A stretch of DNA of 64,000 nucleotides from Phoenix dactylifera (GCF_009389715.1 NW_024067981.1:1-64000), one strand, 5' to 3'. Counted from the first letter of the stretch, positions 1 to 12,322 are shown. Notes: generated by a model from the letters alone, not told the origin. Made by a program: numbers and translations.

Positions 1-1388
1 ATATAAACAAATAGAGTAAAGAGAAGCCCTCAAACGAGTTTTGAAGATGAAGGAGCTTGGCTTCTTCTTTACTTGACCCTCTTCTGATTTGGCACGAAGT
101 AGAGGATCACCGAGGCAGCACACGGATGGAGAGGAAGCTTTGGGATTCACTTAGATGCTCTTCTTCTCTCTATTTTACTTTGAATGGCCCTTTTGTGCTT
201 ATGGGAGATTTTCCTTGTAATCTCTTTGGAATCTCTTTCCTAAATGATCTCTCCCACTTCCATACCCTCTTCCCTAGCTCTCCTCTTGTTTTTATAGCTT
301 TTGATGGCGTGGAAACAAGAATCTAGCCGTTAGAGACAAAAATAGAGCCGTTGGACACAGTCTGCACTTCCTGACAATATTACCGTTGGGATCGGAGTCG
401 ACTCGCGCGATCAGGAGTCGACTCGCCTGTTGCAGGAGTCGACTCGTGTTTTACTGGAGACGACTCGGCCACTGTTCCAAATTTGAATTAATGTGCTTGC
501 TTTGTCCTAGAGTCGACTCGGACCAAACTGGAGTCGACTCGCCAATAGCTGGAGACGACTCGGGCGCTTAGGGGTCGGCTCATTCTCAGGAATCCAGAGG
601 ACATATTTTCTGATTTTCTTCCTCGAGTCGACTCGGATTCTCTTGGAGTCGACTCGGCTCTCAGAGCCCGAAAACTGATCCTCTGTATTTTGAGGTCGCG
701 CTGCCTTGGAGTCGACTCGAACTGTCTTGGAGTCGACTCGCCTCTCAGAGACGAAAATACCGTCTTCTGTCTTTGGGGTTGCGCTGTCTTGGAGTCGACT
801 CAGACTTTGCGGGAGTCGACTCGGATCTCAGAGGCAGTAACTTGGTTTTCTGTCTGTTGATGGTCGCGGAGTCTCGGAGTCGACTCGTGCAATGCGGGAG
901 TCGACTCGAATCTCAGAGTCCCAAAAATGCTCTCTGACTTTTTCCTTGTGTTCCGCTGAGAGTCGACTCATGCTTTCTTTGGAGTCGACCTGCCAACCAT
1001 CGGAGTCGACTCGCGTTCCACTGGAGTCGACTCGAATCTCAGACCCGAAAACTGCTCTCTGACTTTTCTGCCTGTGACTCCTAGGAGTCGACTCAAACTT
1101 CTCCGGAGTCGACTCGGTAAACATTGGAGTCGACTCGAAATCCTCAGGAGTCGACTCGAAGACTATTCTTTTGAATTTTTTCCTTTGATTTTACTCTTCC
1201 AAATTGAATCCTTTGAACTTTAAGCTTGGGCCAATAAATTGTAGCTTTCTTCCAACTTGAGAGCTTTGGAGGCCTTCTTCCAACTTGCTATGTTCCTTGC
1301 AAAATAAATATCTTTCTCCTTGCAACATAAACATTAGTATTTATACTTCAAGGTTTTGTGATCATCAAAATCAATCTTTGGGTCATCA
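1..1388 (-). mobile_element. Sirevirus-type Ty1-copia LTR, cut by window edge
   Basis: Most of an LTR in minus orientation. It is recognised because the stretch from the 'acttgaccctctt' region near position 70 to the end at 1388 resembles the better-delimited LTR at 18390-19934 in the same orientation. Read on the minus strand, both begin TG and share ATTGATTTTGATGA / ATTTGATTTTGATGA shortly after the start. The body holds about 24 exact or near copies of the 10-bp palindrome GAGTCGACTC between 390 and 1160, often paired about 20-25 bp apart. The LTR start at 1388 abuts the gag of another copia element, so this copy inserted there. The rest of the element, or the other end of a solo LTR, lies left of the window. 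Short reading frames inside it are not genes. Confidence 0.7.
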
Positions 1389-2102
1389 TAGTCTGACTCT
1401 TCTCAGATTACCTAGGGCGTTGCACCTTGTTCTTATTTTTCTTCTTTCCTTTCTTAAAAGGACGACGACCCCTAGATGAACCTCCCACTGAATTCACCGA
1501 TCCTTTTAGGAGTTGGTGATCCTTCTCAAAAGTTTGTAGTAAACCCAATAATTGGTATTTACTACCGGTTTCGTCATACGAAAGTTGGTGAGAAATGGGC
1601 AGTATGAATCAGGAAGAGAGTTCAGTATAGTATCTTTCTCCAATTGATCATGAAGGGGAAAACCGAGAGTGCTCAGGCGCTCGATCAACTCAAACATGTA
1701 CAATACATGATCAGTCACTGATGCTCCATCCTTCATCCGTGCGCTGAAAATAGCACAACTAGTCTTATGCCTTTCAACGTCGTTGGGAGTGCCAAAAGAT
1801 TCGTTCAACACTTGAACGATTTTTTCGGGTTGGGCATTCTCAAACCGGCGACTGAACTCGTCCCTCATTGCAGCAAGCATAATGCATCGGACAGTGATAC
1901 GGTCACTGAGCCACTTCTGATAAGTATCTCTGATCGTACCCCGTGCATTAACAGCAGGCTGCTCAGGTACTGGATCCGTTATCACATAAAGGATCCTTTC
2001 ATGCTCTAGCACAATCTTAAGTTTCCTAAGCCAATTATTAAAGTTGGGACCAGTCAACTTGTCATTATCCAATAATGCACTAAGTGACAGACTTGTGGCC
2101 AT
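1389..2102 (-). pseudogene. gag: Ty1-copia gag remnant (UBN2 type), broken
   Basis: The main open segment (1506-2102, about 198 residues) begins MATSLSLSALLDNDKL and has the Trp-Leu-Arg and 'ILYVITDP' features of copia Gag proteins of the UBN2/RVT-associated type. Gag would form the cytoplasmic particle that packages element RNA. The frame stops at 1506. Basic Gag-like sequence (GRRPFKKGKKNKNK) continues in another frame down to about 1389, so there is a frameshift. The coding region is then cut by the LTR ending at 1388, and no zinc knuckle, protease or integrase follows. The primer-binding site and LTR of the same element lie upstream at 3824-4887. The lineage looks Tork/Angela-like, which is tentative. 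Confidence 0.75.
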
Positions 2103-3823
2103 TTCTGCATAAAAAGAAAATTGGCTATCAGTATATAAATTGACAATACCCTAAAGACTTGGACTTTAGTCTAAAGGTTCTCCTACTATTTTATATAAAT
2201 TTGTAGCCTCTACCTCAAATTCGAAGAATTACACTTAACTCTTTAGTGAGCACTAGAACCCAATAGATCGCATATGGGCCCGAGTGTGGCTCGGCCAACC
2301 CTTATGCATCTATTGGTAGGTTCTGAGCCAATTGTTTCACCAAATAATTTCTAGTGATAATTTTGCCCGAGTCTCTTTGGCAGGCGTGTGGCGCCTCCAT
2401 CAAAAATTTTGATTAGGTCCAATCATTAAATGATAGGATTTCGTGTAATCTACTAATAGATGACCAAGCCCGAGTGTGGCTCGGCTCACCTGATCACCTA
2501 TTGATGGTACACTCGACTCATCATATATTGAATGACAATTTCAATGGTCAAATAATCACCAGGCGTGTGGCACCTCCAATGATTATCTAGCCATTGGATC
2601 CATTATCACCCAACTTAATGGGAGGCTATGACCTAGTTATCTCTATAATTATTTCATTTTAAGGACCTAATAATTTTAGAGAATTTGATTTAATTGAGAA
2701 TAGATGAGAAGAACCGGTTAATCTAAATCCTTCCACTGACTTCATCAAGTCAGATTAATAAGAACTAGATTCAATCCGGTTAAGTAGGCACCTAAATCAG
2801 TCATACTGATTTTTCTTAGAAGCATGGATCAACTCGAATCATTAAGTGATCCAATCAAAATGTGATTGACCATGTCAGCCAGGTAAGTAAGATCGGTGGA
2901 AGGGATATGTCATTCACTCGACAAAAACGAATCAGTGTGAATAGCTCCCAACTAAAAACTACCGGTTAAAACTACCAAACTTACCTTAGACACCGACTGG
3001 TTAATTAATTTTGATTTGATAACTCAAATGACTCAGGCTCGACCTCTGAGCCTCAATCAAGTTCCATCTTGGTCTAATCAAAGACATGGAATTTGACAAA
3101 CTACAACTATTGTATTTATCCTAGAGTTTTCTTGATCTAATCTAGTTACTACTTAATTAGATTTGATCAATTAACTCTAATTAAACCATGTTTGATTCTA
3201 ACCTTAGGTCTAACCTAATCTTAAGAACTTGATTCAAGTTGACCCAAATGCCCAAAGACTTATGCAATTGTCGTTTAATTGAGTTACAATTCTAGATTTA
3301 GGTTTTCATATCACTTAATTCTCAATTAAGTGTAGGTTTATGAAAGTGTAGATCATTGCATAGTCTTTTTAATTACACCTTAATTATAAACTTTTAGTTC
3401 TTAAAATATTTTTCAGATCTGAGTTTGATAATTAATCATGTGTAATTGACCTTTTAATTCATGTTTAAATCATTACGATTTATGTTCATACATCATATAT
3501 ATAAATTTTCATGAATTAATTCAAATATCAAACAACTTTTGCATTTGTTTTCAGATCTGATAATTTTTTTAAAAATCAGTGATTAAATGAATCATAAATT
3601 TTATTTAGATCTAATCTAAACAATTTTATGATTTCAGATTTATTCATGTTACATATCTTAACATAAACATTGCATCACATGCATTCAGATTTCAGATCTA
3701 GTTAATCATGCATAATCTGCAATTAAATCAATCATAAAAATACTTTAGATCTAATCTAAATATGTTCATGATTCTAGATTTAATTGCAATGATTAAAACA
3801 TAACAGATTAAACAAAGAACCTG
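2103..3823 (-). mobile_element. Untranslated leader of the interrupted copia element
   Basis: AT-rich sequence between the gag start and the primer-binding site, with no coding potential that I can support. Two diverged repeats lie in 2270-2600. Each carries 'cccgagtgtggctcgg' (about 2280 and 2468) followed by 'caggcgtgtggc' (about 2382 and 2563), so a segment of roughly 190 bp seems to have been duplicated inside the leader. Confidence 0.55.
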
Positions 3824-3835
3824 GCTCTGATACCA
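3824..3835 (-). other. Primer-binding site of copia element
   Basis: Minus strand reads TGGTATCAGAGC, the standard initiator-Met-tRNA primer site of plant Ty1-copia elements. It starts one base inside the LTR end at 3837 and fixes the element orientation as minus. Confidence 0.9.
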
Positions 3836-3836
3836 C

Positions 3837-4887
3837 TGAAAGAGATCCTATCATGCTAGTAGTGATAGCATGCTGAAATTTAAAATTTTTTCAAATCTAT
3901 GGCTGTACTTGTTCGGGTTGCCTACGTACCCCTTCATAAGGAGGATCAAGCCACATGTAGTTTTTTTAATTTTAAAATTCACAGCGGAAAACCGAATTAA
4001 ACATTTTAATTCTAGCATGCATAAGAAATCAAATTTCAAAGTATCACTACAAATATACATGATCAACATGCCAGGATCATTTAAACGATTATGCTAAAAT
4101 CATTGCATGATTAATTTTAGATCTGAAATGAGATTATAAATTAAGTTTTAAATTTAATTAATCTAATCATCCAACTGATCTTCGAATGCCCATTGAATAG
4201 GGTCTAAAGATTACTCTGTGAAGAGCCCCAAAAGAGGTTTAACCCTCGGGGATTGGAACCTATAAGAGATATCATTGAATTTAGTTTCATACCTCTATGA
4301 AATCAGAAAGTATTGGATCTAATGCTAGAGCTTCGTAGCCACATACTTGTCTGGCCTCTACGAGTGATCCATGAGAAGCTCCTGGAATGATCCAATCCCA
4401 CGGAAGTGCTAGCTTGCGCAGGATCTTCCTTTGCTGAATTTTGATCTTCCCAATGCTATCAACTTTTGATTCGCCTTCTTGGAAGAACTTGGAGGAATAG
4501 CTAGTAAGGATTGAAGAAGACTTAGATCTGATCTAAAGGCTCTTTAAAGGACCCCTACCAGCTATTTCGAAATGGACTTAGAACACAAGTAGGGAGGCTG
4601 AATTCCTTTTTCTTTTTCTTTCTTTTCTCTTTGTTTTTCTTCTCTTTTTTTCATGATTTTTGGCGGCATAAGGAACCCTTCCTTTTATAGCCACGCCATC
4701 TGATCATTTGAATTCAAAATTTAAATGGAAATCTGGTATCTTGTTAGCACATTTAGGGGATGGTTGCAACAAGATAGATCTTATCTTTTTTGAATTCAAA
4801 ATTCAAACAACATATGGTTCATGCGGATAAGATAGGATCATAATGTGTGGTGATGATCTTCCATCATCATCTACCCATTCTCCCACA
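3837..4887 (-). mobile_element. 5' LTR of interrupted copia element
   Basis: Bounded by TGAAAGAGATCC at 3837, next to the primer-binding site, and by TCTCCCACA ending at 4887. On the element strand it therefore starts TGTGGGAGA and ends TCTTTCA. Length is about 1051 bp. The partner LTR is missing because the element is cut at 1388. It contains a 60-bp motif (4179-4238) that recurs in the Athila-like leader at 11886-11945. The outer boundary abuts a plus-strand pol remnant directly. That boundary is inferred from the TG...CA rule, not from a target-site duplication. Confidence 0.7.
4179..4238. repeat. 60-bp motif with hairpin, shared with Athila leader
   Basis: Ungapped match to 11886-11945 at 50 of 60 positions by my count. 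It contains CTCTGTGAAGAG (4214-4225), which can fold as a 4-bp stem with a 4-base loop. The counterpart reads CTCCGTGAGGAG, keeping the pairing through a T-A to C-G change. Function unknown. Confidence 0.75.
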
Positions 4888-6472
4888 TGTTCCACGATCC
4901 AAATCCCACGAGATTTCATTGAAAAACCACTTCTGGATAGTACCACGCCAACCGAACAGATACTATGGTTTTTTGATCCGAGATGGGGATCCGATTGAAC
5001 TTGATGAAAACGATGAGGATCTGGTCACCTATATGGATGCAATGCAGAGGTATGACTCTGATAAATGGATTGGAGCCATGCAATCCGAAATGGAGTCCAT
5101 GAAGGTCAATGATGTATGGATATTAGTTGACCCACCCGAAGGAATAAAATCCATAGGGTGTAAGTGAATTTTCAAAAGGAAAAGGGGTGTAGACAGAAAG
5201 GTGGAAACCTACAAAGCCCGTCTGGTTGCCAAAAGATATCGTCAGCATTATGGTATTGACTATGACGAGACATTTTTTCACATGGTAATGCTCAAGTCCA
5301 TTCGGATTGTGCTTGGGATAGCAGCATATTTAGATTATGAGATCTGGCAGATGGATGTAAAAACTGCATTTCTAAATGGAGATTTAGAAGAAGAGGTGTA
5401 TATAATACAACCTGAAGGTTTTACATCTACAGATGAATCTAAAGTGTGCAAGCTTCAGAGATCCATTTATGGATTAAAGCAAGCTTCTCGGAGTTGGAAC
5501 ATACATTTTGATAAGGTGATCAAAACGTATGGCTTCATTAAGAATGAAGAAGAACCTTGCATTTATAAATGGGCAAATGGTTCGGTGATTGTATTTCTTG
5601 TTTTGTATGTGGATGATATTCTCTTAATCGGGAATGACATCCCTGCATTACAGAGAATAAAAGTTTGGCTTTCATTTCAATTTGCCATGAAGGATTTGGG
5701 AGAAGCATCTTATATTCTAGGGATGAAGATCTATAGAGATAGATCTAAAAGATTGCTTGGATTATCCCAATCTACGTACATTGATACTATGCTGAAGAGG
5801 TTCAGCATGATTAATTCCAAGAAAGGCTATTTTCAGATGGGCCATAGAATTAACCTCTCTAAGAAGGATTGTCTGACAACTCCTCAAGAAAGAGAGAGTA
5901 TGGATAGAACATATGCTTCGGCAGTAGGATCTATAATGTACACCATGACATGTACTAGACCAGACGTGGCATATTCACTAGGGATAGTGAGTAGATACCA
6001 GTCTGATCCAGGGAGCAACCACTGGAAGGTTGTAAAAACCATCCTTAAGTATTTGAGAAATACTAAGGATCAGTGGCTTGTCTACAGTGATACTGACTTG
6101 AAACTAGTAGGATACATTGATTCCAGTTTTCAGTCAGATCGAGATAATAGCAAGAGCATGTTGGGTTATATCTTTACTCTTAAGGGTGGTGCTATCTGTT
6201 AGAAGAGTTCCAAGAAGCACACAGTGGCAGATTCTACATGCAAAGCAGAATACATCGCAACATCTGATGCCGCCAAGAAAGTTGTATGGTTGCACAAGTT
6301 TATCACCGAGCTTGGAGTGGCACCCTCTATTGATGGTCCAATTATAATATTTTGTGACAACACTGGAGCCATAGCTCAAGCAAAAGAACCCAAAGCACAT
6401 CAGCGGAGCAAGCATATTCTACGACGCTATCACCTGGTTCGGAAGATTATTTCCAACATATATGACCTCTAA
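4888..6472 (+). pseudogene. pol: Ty1-copia pol remnant: reverse transcriptase and RNase H
   Basis: Plus-strand remnant of copia reverse transcriptase and RNase H, the enzymes that copy element RNA to DNA. Visible in order: YMDAMQRYDSDKW and GAMQSEMESMK (start of RVT_2), GCK then a stop where Trp is expected, KARLVAKRYRQ, MDVKTAFLNGDL, SIYGLKQASRSW, the catalytic LYVDDILL, the RPDVAYSLGIVSRYQ region, and the RNase H part with TCKAEYIA and HQRSKHI. Two in-frame stops (5165-5167 TGA, 6200-6202 TAG) each replace a conserved Trp, consistent with G-to-A changes. Gag, protease and integrase are absent. The left end abuts an oppositely oriented LTR at 4887. The right end fuses near 6451 to a minus-strand Sirevirus fragment. 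Confidence 0.85.
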
Positions 6473-7194
6473 AAAAATCACGTTCCAGTAGAAATTTGCT
6501 TAATATTTCATACCAAGCCCTTGGGGCTTGCTTTAATCCATAAAATATTTTATTTAATTTGCAAACATGATCAGGATAAGAATGATTTTCAAAACCAGGA
6601 GGTTGTTCTGCATATACCTCTTTAGTTATATATCCATTCAAAAATGCACTTTTAACATCCATTTGAAATAATTTAAAATTTATATAACATGCAAATGCAA
6701 GTACAAGTCTAATTGCTTCAAGTCTAGCTATAAGAGCAAAAGTTTCATCAAAATTAATGCCTTCTTCTTGATTGTATCCTTTTGCTACAAGTCTAGTTTT
6801 GTTTCTTAAAACAATTTCATTTTCATCTAGTTTATTTTTGAAAACCCATTTAGTTCATGTGACTGAAATATCATTGGGTCTATCAATTAAGTTCCAAATA
6901 TTATTTCTTATGAATTGGCTTAGTTCTTCTTGCATTGCATTTATCCAATTTGTATCTTTTTTAGCTTCTTCTATAGTTTTAAGTTCAACTTGTGAAACAA
7001 AAGCTAAGTGATTATTCAAATTTCTAAGAGATGCTCTTGCTTTAACTTGTTGAGATGGGTCACCAATGATTAACTCTTTAGGGTGACTATTTGCATATCT
7101 CCATTCTTTGGGTAGATCATGATTTTGTTGTTCATTAGTTTCATTTTTAATTTTGTTCAGATTCTTCTTCATTATTGGGATTTGAAGATTTATT
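6451..7194 (-). pseudogene. Duplicated Sirevirus reverse-transcriptase fragment, copy 1
   Basis: Minus-strand reverse-transcriptase piece with INAMQEELSQF, a TGA in place of a conserved residue just before TKWVF (near 6855), MDVKSAFLNGY and FYGLKQAPRAWYE. It is nearly identical to 14543-15290 and shares the same stop. I noted only a couple of differences, such as Ser versus Asn in EEL(S/N)QF. Sequence flanking both ends differs completely from copy 2, so this is a segment duplication and not a second insertion of an element. It carries no start, catalytic YVDD box or RNase H. Confidence 0.85.
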
Positions 7195-8494
7195 GATGGT
7201 TACCCTAGTGGACGAGTATTGTCTCGTGAGGGTTTGCAGTGAAGTTACCCACAAAATTCGATCCCAAAATAAAATTTGGTTTGTGAAATGAAAGTCTAAT
7301 TTCAAGTACATAACTGATAAGAATTTCCAAAGCACACAAGGTTTTAATTACTAAGTAGCCCAAATTCTAGGTTAGTATGCAATTTAAGTTGAAGTCATTA
7401 AGTTTTCCGTTAGGGAGTTGTAAGACTTATTTATACTTGAGTGCTCAGTGAAGTTTGGACCATGCACAAGCTAAGATTTTGGATCTCCAAAATATTGCGA
7501 ATATTGGTAGTTTCCAAGAATTGGTCGGACAAGACCTATTTGCTGATTCAAAATCATCTTATCTGCAGGATTTCGAGAGCTGTGGATGTTTACTTTAATA
7601 CCTCATGGGCTTTATCTGTAATATTTCAGTTTACTCGAATTTTTACAACGACGGCTTTCACACTATTGTCTTTCTTAAGGTCAATATACTTTTTTTTTCA
7701 TCATTTTTTTTTGTTTTTTTTGTTTTTTTTCATTAAAGAGAAATGATAGTGTATATATTGTGCACTTTTACTCCTGTGATGATTCCTCCATGTAGCGAGC
7801 AATTAGTCGACAATTCTCACACCAGTTGGCATGAGGTGTCGGGCATCAAGACTCCCCTACGGACCTATGCTCGGGTTCCTCATCACAAGCCCGCTGACCT
7901 TTGACAATAGGTAGCCCTTTTTGATGTACCTGACTAAATCCACCGAATAGCTTTTTTTTTTTTTTTTGGGATCAGAAAAAGATGGTTCATCAGGATTCGA
8001 GGTTGCTACCATATTCTCAACACAATGTCGAACCTATACCTTAGAAAATGCAGGCCAGATGTGTTGTGAAATTCAAAGCACTAATTAGCTTACAACTCAC
8101 TAAAAGGAACTTAATAAAAAGAACTCACTTTGCACTACTTCCAACTAGTCATTGGGCTCTTAGATTTTATATAACTTATGTGTTGTAATTTTTTTTAAAT
8201 TTCCAAAAATTTTAAAAAAAAAATTATTTATTTTTATAAAATTCCAAATGCTTAAAAATACCTCCAAACCTAAATCTAACATTGTCCTCAATGTTAAAGA
8301 AAAATTAAAGCAGTAAGAGGACAGAGGAGAAGTTACCTGATATGGATAGGTAAATTGAAAATTGGGGCAAAATCCCCCAAACCTGCATGTTAGTAATTTT
8401 TTTTTTTATAGAAGATATTTATATGTTGGGTTGCCTCCCAAGAGTGCTAAGTTTTATGTCTTCAGCCAGATAAAATGTAAATCTCCTTTTTTTT
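7195..8494 (-). mobile_element. 3' non-coding interior of Athila-like element
   Basis: No gene seen. The segment around 8250-8300 reads on the minus strand as ACATTGAGGACAATGTTAGA followed by a TTTAGGTTTGGAGG stretch, and 'gggttgcctcccaagagtgct' lies at 8429. Both are familiar from the region downstream of pol in Athila-type gypsy elements. Because they lie directly after the protease, the reverse transcriptase, RNase H and integrase have been deleted. The 7195 edge abuts the duplicated Sirevirus piece, and no 3' LTR was found. Several poly-T runs occur (7689-7735, 7951-7967, 8398-8406). Confidence 0.6.
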
Positions 8495-11100
8495 TCAACC
8501 ATTATCTAAAAATGGTTTTGGACAAGTCCGATGAAGAACAGTCGGCTGATGACGATCTATGCTCATAAGGAGAACAGAACTAAGAGGCGCATGCTTGACC
8601 CCTTCCTCGGAATGGGCAAGGTAAGCTTCTAAAGGGTCCTTATTATAAGTTTGTAAGAAAGTCTCCTGAACCAGACTTTCAATCATGTCAACTTCATTGA
8701 TTTCTTTGTCGTCTGGTGGTTGTTTACTTATGTTGAAGACATTAAGCTCGACTTTCATGTTGCCAAAAGATAACTTCAGCATCCCATTTCGACAGTTGAT
8801 CACAGCATTTGCTGTGGCTAAGAAAAGTCTACCTAAAATTATAGGTGTGTGACTGTCTGGATGTATTGCAGGTTCAGTCTCAAGGATAACGAAGTCCACA
8901 GGATAGTAAAACTCATTTACTTTCACTATTACATCCTCTACAATCCCCTTGGGGTACTTCACTGTCCTATCTGCTAAGGAAAGGGTAATATTTGTAGGCT
9001 TTAATTCTCCCAAACCTAATTTTTGGTACACATAGTAGGGAAGTAGGTTTACACTGGCTCCTAAATCTAATAGAGCTCTTTGGATGATCGTCTCTCCTAT
9101 TTTTATTTCAATAGTTGGGCAACCAGGGTCTTTGAATTTCGGGGCAATCTGTTGTTGAATGAGAGATGAGGCTTGTGCAGCCATAACAGCTTGCCTAGGA
9201 ATACTTTTTTTTCTTTTGACCGTGGTGAGGTCTTTCAAGAATTTTGTATAGGAGGAAATTTGTCTTATGGCATCGAGAAAAGGTATATTTATTTGAACAG
9301 TTTTAAAGACTTCCATGATTTCATCAAAGTTAGATTGTTTCTTGGAGTCCTGAAGTCTACTGGGAAAGGGAACCTTGGGTTTGTATGTTTCTATGGGTTC
9401 TTCCCTTTTTTCTGGTTTGTTCTGTTCTTGACCCCTCTTCTGAATAGGGCTCTTATCGGATTCAGTTTTATTTTCTTTTTCATTTTCAGGAAGTTGGACT
9501 TTATTGTCCACTTGCTTGCCAGACCTTAAAGTGGTAATTGCCTGGACTTCATAAGTCGGATTTCCATTAGAATTGATTTGATACTGACCTATCTGACCTT
9601 GATTTTGTTGTCTACTAGGGTTAGGCACTGGTTGACTAGGTAGTTCACCTTTCTTCCTATCCCCTAGAGAGTTAGCTATTTGGCTCAGACTAACCTCAAG
9701 TTTTGCAATTGCTTGCGCATGGAATTGATTAGTCTGGGCTTGGGCTATATTGGTCTGTTGTTGTTGCTTGAAAAAATCTTGTTGTTGTTTCATCATATTA
9801 GCCATCATGGTTTCTAATTGTGAAGGTTGCTGTGGGATAGGGACATTATAAGGCGGTACAGATGGAACCAAAGGTTGGTTCATTTGTGGTGGACCTATCC
9901 TGGGGAAGTTGTTCTGAAAACCTGGTGGACCACTTTGATGCTGAATAGGTTCATTTTGCTTGTATGAGAAATTTGGATGGAACCTATTATCAGGGTGGTA
10001 GACTGGACTGAATGAATTGGGAGTGGGCTTTTTGAAGGCACTATATGAATTTAGAGCATTTGCTTGCTCGGCCTTTATGGTGGGTAAACTAGGACAACAC
10101 TCCACTAGATGCTCAGAACTGTTACACAAGATACATAAACTTTGTAACTCATGATCCACTTTCATGATGGGATTTAACTCTTTATATGAACTTGAGCCAG
10201 TGGAAACAGTGAAAGCATCAAACTTTTTGCTTAAGTTGTTCATTCCAGTCACCAGATTGGACATGACATTTTTGAGTTCTGGGTCTGCTTTCATTTCATA
10301 ATTACTTAGTTTTCTAGATCCGAACTCATCTCTATTTACTTCCTCACCCTAGCTACTCCAATTTTGGGCGTTCTCGGCTAAGTCAACAAGAAATTCATAG
10401 GCTTGATCCGGGGTTTGGTCCATGAACCTACCCTTGTGCATGGACTCAATCATGTTTCTATGTGCCGGAGGTAGTCCTTTATAAAAGAAATGTACTAGAT
10501 CAGCCTTATCAAGCCCATGGTGTGGGCATTTGACCAACAAGTCATGGAACCGTTCCCAAGTTTGGGAAAAATTCCTCCTCAGATTTTTCTCTAAAAGTTC
10601 TGATGGCATCCTTAATTTTTTTCAGTCTTTACCATAGGATAGAACTTAGCCATGAACTTCCTAGATAGTTGTTCCCATGATGTGATGGAATTTGAAGCTA
10701 GGGAATACAGCCATGCAGCAGCACGATCCTCTAAAGTCATGGGAAATAACCTTAATTTAATACCCTCTTCATCTAAGTTTTGATTTCTAAACGTTTGACA
10801 TATTGTCAAAAATTTGTTTAGATGAATATAGGGTTGTTCACTCTCGAACCCATGAAACTTGGGTAACATGTTTATTGTTGCAGCCCGAATTTCAAATTGG
10901 GTTGCATTATTTATTGGCAATATTATACATGTAGGTAGACTAGCGGATGCAGGAGCGAATAATTCATTCAGAGTTCTAATATGTTCACCCATTGTAGAGA
11001 TCGACGGTTGGTTTACAGTTCGCAGGTTATGATGAAAAGTTCTGTCAATCTCAGGATCAAATGGGGTTAACTTATCCCTTAATGACCTTCTACCATGCAT
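8495..11100 (-). pseudogene. gag-pro: Athila-like Ty3-gypsy gag-protease remnant
   Basis: Three consecutive minus-strand open segments form one decayed gag-protease gene. Segment 10612-11100 begins MHGRRSLRDKL and holds the retrotransposon Gag core (LPKFHGFESEQPYIHL, AAAWLYSL, FMAKFYP). Segment 10349-10609 continues Gag after a frameshift in an A-run near 10612-10622. Segment 8495-10294 follows a TAG (10346-10351 area) in the same frame. It has a CX2CX4HX4C zinc knuckle (CILCNSSEHLVEC), a Gln/Pro-rich linker, and an aspartic protease with LLDLGASVNLLP as its active site. Gag packages RNA and the protease matures particles. No reverse transcriptase or integrase follows. The Athila assignment rests on the protease motif, the primer site at 12305 and the long LTR. 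Confidence 0.85.
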
Positions 11101-12304
11101 ACATTTTCCACAACTTAATTAGACTCAATTTTTTTAAACGAAATCCTAAAAGATAAGAAGAAGGGCTAGACCAAGATGACCACAATCAACACCACACAAC
11201 AATTTGACCCTATTAGTCTTAGAGCTAAGTGAGGTTTAGTAGCTTCTTAAATCTAGTTGCACAGAGACTTATCAGGTTAAAAAATTTCTGAAATTCTCTC
11301 TAGATTAGACAGCTCCTAATCTCCCTTTCAGATTAAGCTTGAGCTTACCAGTTAAGTGATCCAGTAACCAGTGACCAGGAAAGTCCTGGGGTGTGTAGTG
11401 GTGCCAGAAGGGATACACCGATACCACAATACCCGTAACAGTTCTCACTGTTGTAAAACTTTCCTAGACATCACCAATTACTAAATCCTCACTGGAGTGG
11501 CTTTCAGCCGCTTCTTTCCAAGAGCCTAATTGAGCTCGAAACCCTAAGGCCAACGTCTAATTTGATTTTAATTTAATTTGGCATAGGATAAGTATGCAAG
11601 GTGGTGATTTTTGGGCTAAGGACAGGTAATGACTTCCCGACCTTATCTATTTAAAGGGTTTTGCCCTTAATTACTTTATGCAAATGCTTAATACTAAATG
11701 CAGCAAATAATCAATATTTTTTTTTAAAGTTTATGCAATGTCATTAAGTTGTATTGATTAAATGAGCAATCAATAAATTTTTTTTTATTTTTATTTTTTT
11801 TATAATTTTTTTATTTTTTTTATTATTTTTTTTATATAGCAATAACTTGAATGTAAACTAAACACAATTCTTATGCGTCAGTCAATCTCCGAATGCCCGT
11901 TGAATAAGCTCTGGAGATTACTCCGTGAGGAGTCCCAATAGAGGTATGATAACCTCAGAAAATTGCGCCTTATCAATTACTAGCAAAAATAATATAGATT
12001 TTTTTTTGAAATTTTTTTTTATATATAAATTTTTTTTAAAATTTAAATTTAAATTTCAAATTTCGAATTTCAGAATTCAAATTTTGAATTTAAATTTTTG
12101 AATTTTTGAATTTTGAAATATTTTTTATATTTTATTTTTTTTGAATTTTTTTTGAATTTCAAATTTCAAAATTTCATAACTACGAAATTATTAACTGAAA
12201 ATAATCAAAATAATAAAAATAAAAACTTACTACCGGAGTGCGTTCACTTCCGGCATCCAAAATCCAATTTGATCTTCATGATCGTTCTTGCTTCTCGATT
12301 TGCC
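11101..12304 (-). mobile_element. Athila-like leader
   Basis: Non-coding sequence between the gag start and the primer-binding site. Parts are extremely AT-rich (11715-11840 and 11995-12200), with long T-runs and repeated AATTT words. It contains the 60-bp motif 11886-11945 shared with the copia LTR at 4179-4238. Confidence 0.7.
11886..11945. repeat. 60-bp hairpin motif, Athila copy
   Basis: Counterpart of 4179-4238 with 10 differences in 60 aligned positions and no gaps. It includes the perfect hairpin CTCCGTGAGGAG (11921-11932). The two occurrences sit in unrelated retrotransposon superfamilies, in the LTR of one and the leader of the other, and in the same orientation relative to the elements. 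Confidence 0.75.
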
Positions 12305-12322
12305 TCCCCGGCAACGGCGCCA
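12305..12322 (-). other. Primer-binding site of Athila-like element
   Basis: Minus strand reads TGGCGCCGTTGCCGGGGA, the characteristic primer site of Athila/Tat gypsy elements. It lies six bases inside the LTR end at 12329 and confirms the minus orientation. Confidence 0.92.

Noticed and set aside
828..1124. Minus-strand frame with repeated RVDS
   Set aside because: Translation of the GAGTCGACTC palindromes in an LTR; not a protein family.
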